Below, piece after piece: positions 28,121 to 36,706 of a DNA stretch of 36,706 bases. The translations under genes were made by a program, and so were the position numbers. The DNA lies in assembly GCA_028696515.1 (NCBI GenBank), contig JAQVGX010000004.1, positions 1 through 36,706 of the forward strand. The letters are read 5' to 3'. Position 1 is the stretch's first letter. Every line of letters begins with the position of its first letter. Under the pieces are notes generated by a model that searched no databases, had not been told where the DNA came from, and saw nothing but the letters and a program-made list of their open reading frames with translations. This DNA is from Candidatus Dojkabacteria bacterium. GTDB lineage: Bacteria > Patescibacteriota > Dojkabacteria > JAHIVN01.

Positions 28121-28151
28121 ATTATAGAGTATGACGTAACGTTATAGTCAA
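28121..28151 (-). promoter_or_regulatory. MerR-type promoter with 19-bp spacer, driving the UvrA2-like gene
   Basis: Minus strand TTGACT (28151-28146) - ATAACGTTACGTCATACTC (19 bp) - TATAAT (28126-28121). Confidence 0.75.
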
Positions 28152-28222
28152 GGGGATAGATTAAAAGTCAAAGACTAAATCTCAAATCCGATTTGGAAAT
28201 CGCCTATTAAAACTCAGGACTC

Positions 28223-28936
28223 TCACAGTTTCTGTAATCGAGTCTTTCTGCTCTGGTAAGTATTATCTACATTCAGCTTAAAATCCAAACAAAAGTTAAT
28301 TCCCGTAACGGTTCCTAGCCAGAGTCTACTCTGATATGCTACATTGCCTTCTGCATAGTTTATGAAAATGCTTCGATTACCAGAAAAAGTTTCATGACAA
28401 ACGGTTTCCAATTCATCGAACTGAAAAGATGTATTTAAACAGATGTGAATGTGGGGAAGCCAGTAATTTGTTGACAGGATAGAAGGGCCAATTTGTATAG
28501 GCAAAAATTCTATCATTGGTTTATCAGTATCGCCGGCAAATAACCAGGTAGAATTATCGGCAGATTTCATTATATAGAGATCTATCTTTGTTTTTCGACT
28601 GCTGGATTTTAACGTAGCTAGTTCTTGTTTCGCAGAATTTACCTTGTAGCAAAACCCTATGTGATCAAGGCTCAATATATGGGGAGAGCATTTTTGGAGA
28701 AACCCTTTAAAATGTTGTGGATTGCAAAGAGCATTTGAAAGGTTATTTCTGTATTTCATCAATCTCCCAGAGGATATGGTTAATTTGATAGAGTTTGATC
28801 TCACTATCATCAAGGTTTTACTCTCTGATTCTATTACTATCTGCCCGTTTTTGATATTTGAATCAACTCTATCTAGGATCATTAGAGGTTTTAAGAGAGA
28901 TATGACTTCTATTAGTGAATTGATTTTTATGTTCAT
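28223..28936 (-). CDS. Uncharacterised protein, possibly VOC/glyoxalase-like fold
   Basis: 237 aa from ATG at 28936 (the ORF track start at 28990 lies upstream of the promoter). LSLDHIGFCYKV...STWLFAGDTDKPMIEFLPI...WLPHIHICL is weakly VOC-like. Confidence 0.55.
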   Translation of the reverse strand: MNIKINSLIEVISLLKPLMILDRVDSNIKNGQIVIESESKTLMIVRSNSIKLTISSGRLMKYRNNLSNALCNPQHFKGFLQKCSPHILSLDHIGFCYKVNSAKQELATLKSSSRKTKIDLYIMKSADNSTWLFAGDTDKPMIEFLPIQIGPSILSTNYWLPHIHICLNTSFQFDELETVCHETFSGNRSIFINYAEGNVAYQSRLWLGTVTGINFCLDFKLNVDNTYQSRKTRLQKL

Positions 28937-28944
28937 TAATGGGA

Positions 28945-28975
28945 ATGATAATATATAACGTAACGTTGTAGTCAA
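28945..28975 (-). promoter_or_regulatory. Second MerR-type promoter with 19-bp spacer, driving the 28223-28936 gene
   Basis: Minus strand TTGACT (28975-28970) - ACAACGTTACGTTATATAT (19 bp) - TATCAT (28950-28945); shares CAACGTTACGT/TAACGTTACGT core with the uvrA promoter. Confidence 0.72.
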
Positions 28976-29033
28976 GGATAGAAATATCAAATGTATAAGT
29001 TCAAAACTTAAATATTTCCGTTACCGATAATAC

Positions 29034-29064
29034 TTGTACATTTATGGTGCATTTGTTGTACAAT
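29034..29064 (+). promoter_or_regulatory. Putative promoter of the merR gene, also 19-bp spacer
   Basis: TTGTAC (29034-29039) - 19 bp - TACAAT (29059-29064); inverted repeat TTGTACA/TGTACAA. Confidence 0.45.
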
Positions 29065-29084
29065 TGGTTCATTGCGTTATCATT

Positions 29085-29927
29085 ATGAACAATCTTCTTT
29101 TAGCCGGAGAATTTGCTAGGCTTGCCCGAACTACCAAGCGGACTGTTATCTGGTATGATCAAAAGGGGATTCTTGAGCCTTATAAAACTCTTGAAAATGG
29201 CTACAGGTACTATGTACCAAGGCAGATTATAGACTATCAGGTAGTTTCACTTCTTAGACAATTGAACTTCTCAATTAGCGATATACAGCTGTTTCTTAAG
29301 AATTCCAAGTCACTTAAAACTTTGTTCAAAACGAAAAGGAACTTGATAAGTGGCGAACTTAAGAAACTTCGTCTAAAGCTGAATTCTATTGAGGAGTATT
29401 ATCGAAATTTAGAAGGAGGGGATTTGCTAGTTAAACCTAAAATTGTGGCCGTGAAACAATGCTTAGTTATCTATTTTGATCGAATGGGATCTTATGCAAA
29501 AATTAAAGACTACTGTCTTGAACTCAAAGATATGATCGGCGCTAGAGTAGCTAAAATGGGGCTATTTTACACGGCGTTCTATGAGAGGGCTTACCGGCCG
29601 AAAAATGCTAAGATGCAGATAGGCCTGAAGGTTGGGGGCGGAGAGGAGAGGGCAGTACAACGGTTATTGAACGATTTTAGAACAATTGCAGGACTGCATT
29701 TCGCTACTGTTCCTTCACATAAAGCCTTAGTCCATATTCACAGAGGTTCCGGCCGGTTCAACTCTTTACTTTGGAATCACTTGGCTACTTTTATGAAAAG
29801 GAAAAAGCTTCTGCCACATCCAGATATTCTTCATAGAGAAATATATAATAAGACATCTCTCAATGGATATCCTGATGAAGATGAGCATGTATTTGAGCTG
29901 CAAAGACCGTTGACAACGAAACAGTAA
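29085..29927 (+). CDS. MerR-family transcriptional regulator with GyrI-like effector-binding C-terminus
   Basis: LAGEFARLARTTKRTVIWYDQKGILEPYKTLENGYRYYVPRQI (MerR HTH); C-terminal ..NGYPDEDEHVFELQRPL resembles GyrI-like domain. Confidence 0.85.
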   Translation: MNNLLLAGEFARLARTTKRTVIWYDQKGILEPYKTLENGYRYYVPRQIIDYQVVSLLRQLNFSISDIQLFLKNSKSLKTLFKTKRNLISGELKKLRLKLNSIEEYYRNLEGGDLLVKPKIVAVKQCLVIYFDRMGSYAKIKDYCLELKDMIGARVAKMGLFYTAFYERAYRPKNAKMQIGLKVGGGEERAVQRLLNDFRTIAGLHFATVPSHKALVHIHRGSGRFNSLLWNHLATFMKRKKLLPHPDILHREIYNKTSLNGYPDEDEHVFELQRPLTTKQ

Positions 29928-30009
29928 ATAGTTAGGTGGTAAAATGGGAAGTGTCGTTAGGCAATGTCAAGCTGAACACTCTTCCGGCAAGAACGGCACG
30001 GATAGAGGA

Positions 30010-31176
30010 TTAAGTGTAGCTGACAAGGATTACGTTCCGAAGCAGTTGAATACATAGAGTAAATAGAATCATTCCCCCTGCTGTTATCTTAATAATCCTA
30101 TTCTTTGACGTAAGTACTTCACCAAGGGCTTTCCCGATTATTAGTGCCGCAAAAGGATAGAAGGGAAGTAAGTACCATGTCAGCTTAGTTTGTACCAGTG
30201 AAACAGTGAGAAGTAGCAGACAGCTAACAGCGAAACAGCTAAACAGGGGAAAGTCCGTAAGTATTTTTTTCTTGTATTTTATAGCTAGGAACATTATTGA
30301 ACCAAAAAGTATCTCTCCGGAGAAAAAGAAATCACTAAGAAATAGTAGTTTCACATAGTAGAAAACCGACCCCTGATGGCCTTCAAGCACAGTGATTCCT
30401 CGTCCAATCAAATGATATCCAAAGTACTGATTCATGAACTCTGCTCTGTACTCGAAGTACATATAAAGATGCCAAGGGAGAGTAACTATTAAAAATATCA
30501 AAATATAGAAACCTAAAAACGTAAAGATACTCAAAAATTTGAGTTTAAGACGGTTTCTGTTGATAAAAAGATACGGGAAGAAAACTATAGCAGGAATGAG
30601 GGCAAAGGGCCCCTTTGCCAAAAAAGCTAATCCCGTGAAAATTCCTGCCCAAATAAGCCATTTTCTTTCCTTGATTTTTACCTTGAATTTATAGAAAAGA
30701 AATGTGGTTATGAGTAGAAATAGGATTTGAAGAGAGTCTAAGTCGGCTGAGCGAAATGTATGAGTCGCAAATATTTTATTATGTTTCACAAAGAGTTGTT
30801 GAGTTGCCAACAGAACACTTCCTGCGATTAAGCCGCTTTTGTAAGAAAACATCTTCCAGCCAAGAGTGAATGTAGTGATTATGACAAGAAAACCAGCTGT
30901 CGCACTGATAAATCGTACGGAAAAGCTGTTTTGCCCGAATACTTTCACGGAAGCCATAGTCAACCAGTACCAAAGAGGCGGCTTTTCAAAGAAAGGGGTA
31001 TCTTCATATTTCAGACCTAAAGGATTTTCAGATGCCAGGCTTTCTTTTATAACTTTATGATTTGTGTATTCGTCCCAGCGTTCGAGCTGGGGAGAGCCTA
31101 ATTTATAGAAGCAGAGAAAAACTGCTATTGCAATGAAGAATAACAGTGATATTATTTTTGTTGAATTTAAGTGCAT
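30010..31176 (-). CDS. GT39/ArnT-like membrane glycosyltransferase
   Basis: LGSPQLERWDEYTNHKVIKESLAS...FFEKPPLWYWLTMASVKVFGQNSFSVRFISA; multiple TM helices. Confidence 0.87.
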   Translation of the reverse strand: MHLNSTKIISLLFFIAIAVFLCFYKLGSPQLERWDEYTNHKVIKESLASENPLGLKYEDTPFFEKPPLWYWLTMASVKVFGQNSFSVRFISATAGFLVIITTFTLGWKMFSYKSGLIAGSVLLATQQLFVKHNKIFATHTFRSADLDSLQILFLLITTFLFYKFKVKIKERKWLIWAGIFTGLAFLAKGPFALIPAIVFFPYLFINRNRLKLKFLSIFTFLGFYILIFLIVTLPWHLYMYFEYRAEFMNQYFGYHLIGRGITVLEGHQGSVFYYVKLLFLSDFFFSGEILFGSIMFLAIKYKKKILTDFPLFSCFAVSCLLLLTVSLVQTKLTWYLLPFYPFAALIIGKALGEVLTSKNRIIKITAGGMILFTLCIQLLRNVILVSYT

Positions 31177-31209
31177 TAGTAGTACATTAACTGTGCATTA
31201 TGTAGTGTC

Positions 31210-33483
31210 TTAGTATACGACAACTCCGGTGTGGCCGAAATAACTCCAGAATACGTTGAATTGGGCAACTGTGTGCGTACGTCGTCCTCTCCAGGGGTCA
31301 TTTGTGATGATGTGTGTAGGATTGCTTGAAGGTCCGATGAAGCCGACTGCAACTTCCGAGTGCATTCCATTTATCGCATAGATACTTGTTCCGCCAGGGG
31401 TTTTCCAAGATTTATCGTAGGGGGATGACCAGCCGTTTTGTCCCCAGACAACTGCCGGGTGTCCTTTTTCAATCTCTTTGGCTAATTGTGAAACACTCCA
31501 GCCAGAGAAGACCTGGTTGGATACTCCCCGGCCACTGATATATGAAGATACTGGCCCCCAGTAAACACCATAACCGCCACAGTCTCCCGTCCCATCTATG
31601 CTGCCAACATAGCCGCTATGAGGATTTCCCCAAACAGTGATCTTCCCGGTTGCGTCTTTTTTACAGACTGTATTATCTTTTGCTATGCCGCTGTAGACTG
31701 ACATTTCACTGGCCGAAACTCCCTTGTATCCCAGCACCATGGCAGCAGCTGTAATATTGCAAGTAAATGCATGTGTTTGGTAATACTGCGGAACATTGAG
31801 GATAACGGTTTGATGCTCTGTAGTGAAGATTAATGAGAAGTTTGATGCAGAATCAAGCCCGTAAACTGTTTTGACACCTGCACCTATTGTAACTGTATAT
31901 GTTGTGCTGTATCTCAAATTGGATGAAGGATTGAAGATCATAGTGTTTCCATTCCAGCTGAAAGCTCCTGCAACTGAGGGACTGATGGAGAACTTTCCCT
32001 GTGCAGAAGTTCTGTCTACAGCCTGATCAAATGTCACGTTGATATTTGTGCCAACACTTATTCCGGATGAGTTGTAATAGGGATTCCATCCAACTACCTT
32101 GACTTTCCCTATAGTATCGAATGAGTAGTTTATTTTCTCTTCAGTCAATCCTCCAGCCTGACTTCGAATTCCTTTTGCAAGTGCAATCTCGTAATGAGTT
32201 TCTTTATTTAGGGTAGTGGGCTGAAAAATAAAGGTCTTTTCATCATCCCATTTTTTCTCCCCAGCGATTTCCGGTTTTATCGAGAAATTTTCTTCAACGG
32301 ATTCTTTGACCATTGGACGATCAAAGATGATTTTTACAAAATCATCGGGCATAATTCCTGCTCCCTCGGGGTAGAGGGATTTAATCAGTGGTGGGGTAAC
32401 GGTTTTAAACGTGATAGTTTTGATATGTTGCCTTTCTCCTCTTTTTTGTATTTGTCCGCTTTCCAAATTCGTTGTAACTGGAGACTGGTAAATCTTCAAC
32501 TTGTAGTCTTTCCCCTGCTTTAATGGTTCTGATAGGTGTAATTTGACTTCATTTGAGTATTCTCTAACCTGTTCGTATTGCACATCTCTATTAAATTCAA
32601 AATCCCATTCTACATAGTAGCCATCATTTTGGTTCAACAACAAAACTATATCGTTCTCGACTGGAACATCTGTTGCCTTATCTAGCGGAGCAGTGTCTAT
32701 GATTCCTGGTAGAGTGAGAGACTCTAGCGTTATCAGGTGCTCGCTATTTGCATAGGTTTCAAAGTAATTATTCAAATCAGTCAGGTATATCATTACCTTA
32801 TCACCCGGCATGATTGTTTCTTTAGGATAAAATTTAACTTTTCTATAGAATGGAAGAAAAGAGAAGCTCTTCTCAAATACCCAGTCCCCATCTGTTTCGG
32901 GTGCCATGTTGATGATCAAATCTTGTTTGTTGATAGGTCCGTCAAAAACTATCTCTAGGGGTCTGCGAAAGTCATCCCAGACCTCGGTTTCCTTTGGATA
33001 AAGAACTGTAAAATTGGGATAAGCAAGTGCGTATTTTTTGGCTATCGCAAAGATCGAGATTAGAAAGAAAAGATTTATGAGAATAAATTTGCCAGCAAGA
33101 ATTGATAAATAGGGGAGGCGAAGCTTGTAATTCAAAAATCTAAACTCCGAACCACCATTTGTTGAATCACTGGTGTAAGCTGTAATATTGATCATTCTTC
33201 TCAGTAGAATCTTGATTTTGTGGTGTATTTTTTCGAATAAGTTTGATGGCAATAATTCGGGCTCAATTTTGCAGGAGGCTGTTTTGTTGCGCTTTGATAA
33301 GATCTCGGCATATATAAGTCTTACCAATTCTCTAGAGTTGAAAAGGAGCAGAAGGAATAAAATATAGATAATAGCTATAGTTGCGAGTTCAAATTTATAC
33401 TGTTCAAGCGTCTTGCTAAAATGGCTTACGAAAGCCGGAAAGACTTGAGCGGTGAGTTTTAGGTTTATGAACAGGTTGTGCAC
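31210..33483 (-). CDS. Membrane-anchored protein with SbsA/Big_5 Ig-like repeats and C-terminal C39-like peptidase domain
   Basis: Two N-terminal TMs; repeated VKIIFDRPMVKESVEENFSIKP / INVTFDQAVDRTSAQGKFSISP; C-terminal VPQYYQTHAFTCNITAAAMVLGYKG, MHSEVAVGF, ITNDPW. Confidence 0.82.
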   Translation of the reverse strand: MHNLFINLKLTAQVFPAFVSHFSKTLEQYKFELATIAIIYILFLLLLFNSRELVRLIYAEILSKRNKTASCKIEPELLPSNLFEKIHHKIKILLRRMINITAYTSDSTNGGSEFRFLNYKLRLPYLSILAGKFILINLFFLISIFAIAKKYALAYPNFTVLYPKETEVWDDFRRPLEIVFDGPINKQDLIINMAPETDGDWVFEKSFSFLPFYRKVKFYPKETIMPGDKVMIYLTDLNNYFETYANSEHLITLESLTLPGIIDTAPLDKATDVPVENDIVLLLNQNDGYYVEWDFEFNRDVQYEQVREYSNEVKLHLSEPLKQGKDYKLKIYQSPVTTNLESGQIQKRGERQHIKTITFKTVTPPLIKSLYPEGAGIMPDDFVKIIFDRPMVKESVEENFSIKPEIAGEKKWDDEKTFIFQPTTLNKETHYEIALAKGIRSQAGGLTEEKINYSFDTIGKVKVVGWNPYYNSSGISVGTNINVTFDQAVDRTSAQGKFSISPSVAGAFSWNGNTMIFNPSSNLRYSTTYTVTIGAGVKTVYGLDSASNFSLIFTTEHQTVILNVPQYYQTHAFTCNITAAAMVLGYKGVSASEMSVYSGIAKDNTVCKKDATGKITVWGNPHSGYVGSIDGTGDCGGYGVYWGPVSSYISGRGVSNQVFSGWSVSQLAKEIEKGHPAVVWGQNGWSSPYDKSWKTPGGTSIYAINGMHSEVAVGFIGPSSNPTHIITNDPWRGRRTHTVAQFNVFWSYFGHTGVVVY

Positions 33484-33542
33484 AAGCGTGTTAAATTATG
33501 TTTAAAGTAAAACGCAAGGATAAGATAATTTTTACACTCAGC

Positions 33543-34889
33543 CTACTTATTTAAAACGATATCATTATATGTGTCAAGCAGTGTGGTGTAAATAACAGGA
33601 CCTTTGTCTCTTTCTATGCTGCTCTTGTTGAGGTGTTTATAAACTGGGTCTAGAACCTGTATGTCTTTACTTATCTCGTGTGGATGTGTGAGGTAAGTAA
33701 CAACGCGGTATTCTGAAAGTATTTTTTGGGGATAATTTGTATTGAATCTATCGATCAGGACGTCTGATGTGTAATATAAGGAATCACCTCCATTGTTTGG
33801 AAATTCCCACAAGTTGAGGTTTGGGTAGGCAGAGATATTCTGATTGGATGCAGATACTGGGTACGGCTGTGTTGTGGTACTCAGGTTCCAGGGTCCAGTA
33901 ATTTTTGTATCCGGGCTGCCCCAGATGTAAAATTCCCGGCCAGAAGAATCGATCAAAAAGCCAGTGTCTTGCAATGCCTTTAGATTGTCAAGGTCTGCAA
34001 ACCATCCTCCAGCACGAAAGGATACCGGTTTGCCTAGTCCATTTTCCTCAAATTTATTGATCGACCACTCCAGTATTTGTTTAAATTCCTTGTATGAATA
34101 AGCAGTACATGGAACGTCGTGGCCATTGTCAAGGTAATTAGTCCATTGAGGTTTTTCTTTTGGTTCGAGTCCAGCGGCTTTAACTAAGGTCTTATGCATA
34201 TGAAGATGCATGCCGATTTCGTCTCCAGCCGCTTCTCGATCGAGCAGCCAGTTAGTTAGATAATCGGCTCTTTGTGTGCTGACGGTTCCCGTGTAAAGGC
34301 TCGGATTGAAAAACTGGGTAATTGGTACTTTGTATTTATCTGAGAAGTTATGAAGATTTGCCAGCTCTGTGTCTGGGGTATCTCCGCCTTCCCAGTCCAT
34401 AGTCCATACAACATATACTGGGTAAGATACTTTTACTTGAACGGGATCTGCCTTATATTTTTTGCCTCCAAACTCAGCAGAGGCACTGATTTTATATGAT
34501 CCAGGTTCGATTTTTGACGTTGGAATTCTTGCGATGTATTCTCCTTCGCTTGATTTTTCAAAGGATCCCTTTATTATGGAACTCTCAATTTGGTAAACAG
34601 GGCTGTTGTCAGGGGTGCGTGAATTTTTTATCTTGAAATGAAGGTTGATAGTAGAATAATTTTTTTGAGAAGTTCCTTTTAGGTGCCAGGTACGACTAGA
34701 AGAGAAAGTAAAATCGGGATCTTCTTCCTGTTCTGCGGTGCTGGTTATACCAAGGATTTTACTTGGTGAAACAACTTGTTTGCGGAGGGAATAGATACCA
34801 AGAATTAACCCTGCTATTGAGAATATGAGGGCTAAGACAGCTATTATAAAGTACTTAGTTTTACCGTTCTGGTTATTATCCATCCCCAT
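33543..34889 (-). CDS. Membrane-anchored polysaccharide deacetylase-like protein
   Basis: VVWTMDWEGGDTPD, GDEIGMHLHMH, VSFRAGGWFADLDNLKAL are NodB-like motifs; N-terminal TM. Confidence 0.8.
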   Translation of the reverse strand: MGMDNNQNGKTKYFIIAVLALIFSIAGLILGIYSLRKQVVSPSKILGITSTAEQEEDPDFTFSSSRTWHLKGTSQKNYSTINLHFKIKNSRTPDNSPVYQIESSIIKGSFEKSSEGEYIARIPTSKIEPGSYKISASAEFGGKKYKADPVQVKVSYPVYVVWTMDWEGGDTPDTELANLHNFSDKYKVPITQFFNPSLYTGTVSTQRADYLTNWLLDREAAGDEIGMHLHMHKTLVKAAGLEPKEKPQWTNYLDNGHDVPCTAYSYKEFKQILEWSINKFEENGLGKPVSFRAGGWFADLDNLKALQDTGFLIDSSGREFYIWGSPDTKITGPWNLSTTTQPYPVSASNQNISAYPNLNLWEFPNNGGDSLYYTSDVLIDRFNTNYPQKILSEYRVVTYLTHPHEISKDIQVLDPVYKHLNKSSIERDKGPVIYTTLLDTYNDIVLNK

Positions 34890-35969
34890 TTATTTGTAAC
34901 GAATATGTCTATAAAGTGTAACTATTCCAAATGAAACCAAAAGAATTGTTCCGAAAGCTGTCAAGATCAAAAAATGTGAATCTGTTTCGAACTTGAACAC
35001 CTTAGCATTGATCTGCAGAATTATATCATGCCAGATGTAGATTCCCAAAGCAGTTTTCCCAAGCTTGACTAGGGGTTTGATGCTGTTGTATTCTTCAAAA
35101 TAACTCGAAAAGTATATCATAAAAAACGAAACCAGAAGTCCGGCTGACAAAAATGCTATAGAGGGAGGCCATCTATCAAAAGTATTTAGATGATAAATCT
35201 TAGGTGTAATAAAATGGGTTGATACTAGAATAAGTAAAGTAAGAATATAAGGGATACTGATTGTACGAATACTGTGACCTTTTCTATTTATAAGTTTTCC
35301 GAAGTACAACCCAAGAAGGAAAACAGGGGAGTATTGTAATAATGGAAATCTGTACAAACTGTCTGATCCGGCAATAATTGAAATGTAAGGCTGCATCCCT
35401 CCCGATATGTTTAGATCGAAGACTGTATTTCCCAAAACAAAGAAAAAAATTGAGAATATAAGTGTAGACGGGAAAGTGCGTACAATTTTTCTGATTGGAT
35501 TTCTCCCTGAAAGGATTATAGTTCCAAAGAGGATAAAGGGTAGAAGAAACTCGGTATAGCCGGGGATTTCAATTAGAAAAAGTATTTTGAGAATATCTTG
35601 TATAGATTCAATATTACCAGTGCTTGATATGAAAGCAACGAAATAGTATCCAGTTATCAATCCTCCCAGTCTTTTAGCAAGTGATTTCTTTTTTATAGAC
35701 CAGTCTTGTTCTTTCACTCCGGTATAAGCTATGTATGAAGATGCTCCAGACGTAAACAAGAAGATCGTGAAACAAACAGTGTTCCCAAAATCCATAAAGA
35801 AGGCAAGAAGAGAAGAATTCCCTACGTAAATGAAAGCAATCGTATGTGCTAGTACCATAAGGGCAACGGCAATGCCTCTAAGGATGTCAAGAATAGGTAT
35901 TCTTTCTTTATTTTTATACTGCATATGAACTGAACTGATAAGACATAGTTTAGCAGATTTGACATGCAA
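34890..35969 (-). CDS. Acyltransferase-3/DUF1624-like integral membrane acyltransferase
   Basis: RIPILDILRGIAVALMVLAHTIAFIYVG...FTSGASSYIAY; about 10 TM helices. Start may be ATG at 35924 (MQYKNKE). Confidence 0.75.
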   Translation of the reverse strand: MHVKSAKLCLISSVHMQYKNKERIPILDILRGIAVALMVLAHTIAFIYVGNSSLLAFFMDFGNTVCFTIFLFTSGASSYIAYTGVKEQDWSIKKKSLAKRLGGLITGYYFVAFISSTGNIESIQDILKILFLIEIPGYTEFLLPFILFGTIILSGRNPIRKIVRTFPSTLIFSIFFFVLGNTVFDLNISGGMQPYISIIAGSDSLYRFPLLQYSPVFLLGLYFGKLINRKGHSIRTISIPYILTLLILVSTHFITPKIYHLNTFDRWPPSIAFLSAGLLVSFFMIYFSSYFEEYNSIKPLVKLGKTALGIYIWHDIILQINAKVFKFETDSHFLILTAFGTILLVSFGIVTLYRHIRYK

Positions 35970-36018
35970 GGTTAATCTTGGCTGTCAAATTCCTCGATTT
36001 TCTGAATCGCTTAAAGGA

Positions 36019-36549
36019 TTAGTTGGTTTTCTCAACTGGGAGATATTCTTCGGAGTATTTGTCGACAATCTGATTGATCATTGCAGTTGTTGAAGGATCA
36101 TCCTCTACTTTTATCTCGATGAGCCGGGTACCTACAGAATTAGCTTCTTCGTAAATTTCTCTTTTATATCTATCGGCAAAACGTGTTCCGATGATGATTT
36201 GATCAACCAATAAATTCTTGTATAACTCAGTATGGCTTATAGAATCGTGGGGGATATTTTTCACAAAGGCTGCATCAACGCAATTCAATTCACTGATAAT
36301 TTCCATTCTGTGCTCCTCTTTTACTATGGGACGTTTGCAGCCTTTGTAATGCTGGATACTTATATCGCTGTCTACTCCTACTATTAGGAAATCACACATA
36401 GAAGCAGATTTCTGTAAAAGGTCTAAATGAGCATGATGGAAAAGGTCGAAGGCACCATGTGTCAGCCCAATTCGTTTTCCATACTTCTTTAGATCGTAAC
36501 AAATTTTATATAGGGATTCTAGTGAGAAGATAGGTTTTGATTTACTCAT
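36019..36549 (-). CDS. Cytidylyltransferase-like nucleotidyltransferase (RfaE-C/TagD fold)
   Basis: RIGLTHGAFDLFHHAHLDLLQKSASMCDFLIVGVDSD; HxGH region reads HHAH. Confidence 0.8.
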   Translation of the reverse strand: MSKSKPIFSLESLYKICYDLKKYGKRIGLTHGAFDLFHHAHLDLLQKSASMCDFLIVGVDSDISIQHYKGCKRPIVKEEHRMEIISELNCVDAAFVKNIPHDSISHTELYKNLLVDQIIIGTRFADRYKREIYEEANSVGTRLIEIKVEDDPSTTAMINQIVDKYSEEYLPVEKTN

Positions 36550-36706
36550 CGGAAGGTTATCTTAAATATTAATATCAACCGGGGCTGTGACTGATATTAT
36601 CAAAAATAGCTCCAAAGGTGAAATCTGGCCGATAGAAATTTTCAAATTCTGCTTTTAATAAATATTAAATGGATATATAATCCCTTTTTAAATTTTATAA
36701 GAAATA

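Noticed and set aside
1-36706. tRNA or rRNA genes
   Set aside because: No convincing cloverleaf or rRNA core seen by eye; the GATTCGAATAC near 22739 resembles a T-loop but lies in the nested inverted repeat without acceptor/anticodon arms. tRNAscan would settle it.
1-36706. Alternative genetic code (TGA = Gly as in some CPR lineages)
   Set aside because: Core genes such as ftsZ end normally at TGA and the core proteins need no TGA readthrough.
36550-36706. Small GTG ORF (VTDIIKNSSKGEIWPIEIFKFCF) after the nucleotidyltransferase start
   Set aside because: 23 codons, no ribosome-binding site or other support.

Overview
This 36.7-kb AT-rich window reads like a small-genome bacterium, probably Candidate Phyla Radiation/Patescibacteria; that is inferred from gene content and style, not tested. 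TGA is used as stop.

Layout:
(i) 1-7 kb: lineage-specific hypothetical proteins, including one HExxH protein and one gene that looks frameshifted, plus a YhaM-like HD/OB nuclease.
(ii) 7-15 kb: DUF3467, DUF948-like, YtxH-like, trxA, rpsO, ftsQ-ftsA-ftsZ, a convergent sortase and an rpoD-type sigma factor.
(iii) 14.9-21.7 kb: two paralogous TrmB-like regulators, an APH-fold kinase and three D-2-hydroxyacid-dehydrogenase-fold paralogues. All three keep a GxGxxG Rossmann motif, but none keeps the complete catalytic Arg/Glu/His set.
(iv) 21.8-23.4 kb: a cobalamin riboswitch with P1 stem, B12 box and downstream terminator, followed by a membrane-anchored DUF4430 protein and an ECF S-component-like membrane protein.
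(v) 24-25.5 kb: a DNRLRE/FN3 surface protein, then a repeat-rich intergenic region.
(vi) 25.8-29.9 kb: a UvrA2-like ABC ATPase and an unknown protein, each preceded by a matching promoter with a 19-bp spacer of the MerR type, next to a MerR regulator with a GyrI-like C-terminus.
(vii) 30-36.5 kb: a minus-strand cell-surface cluster (GT39-like, Ig/C39-like, polysaccharide deacetylase, acyltransferase, nucleotidyltransferase).

The best candidates for something undescribed are the degenerate-dehydrogenase/TrmB/kinase locus and the MerR-UvrA2 regulon. The riboswitch-DUF4430-ECF module is a strong third. All calls come from reading the sequence; no searches were run.
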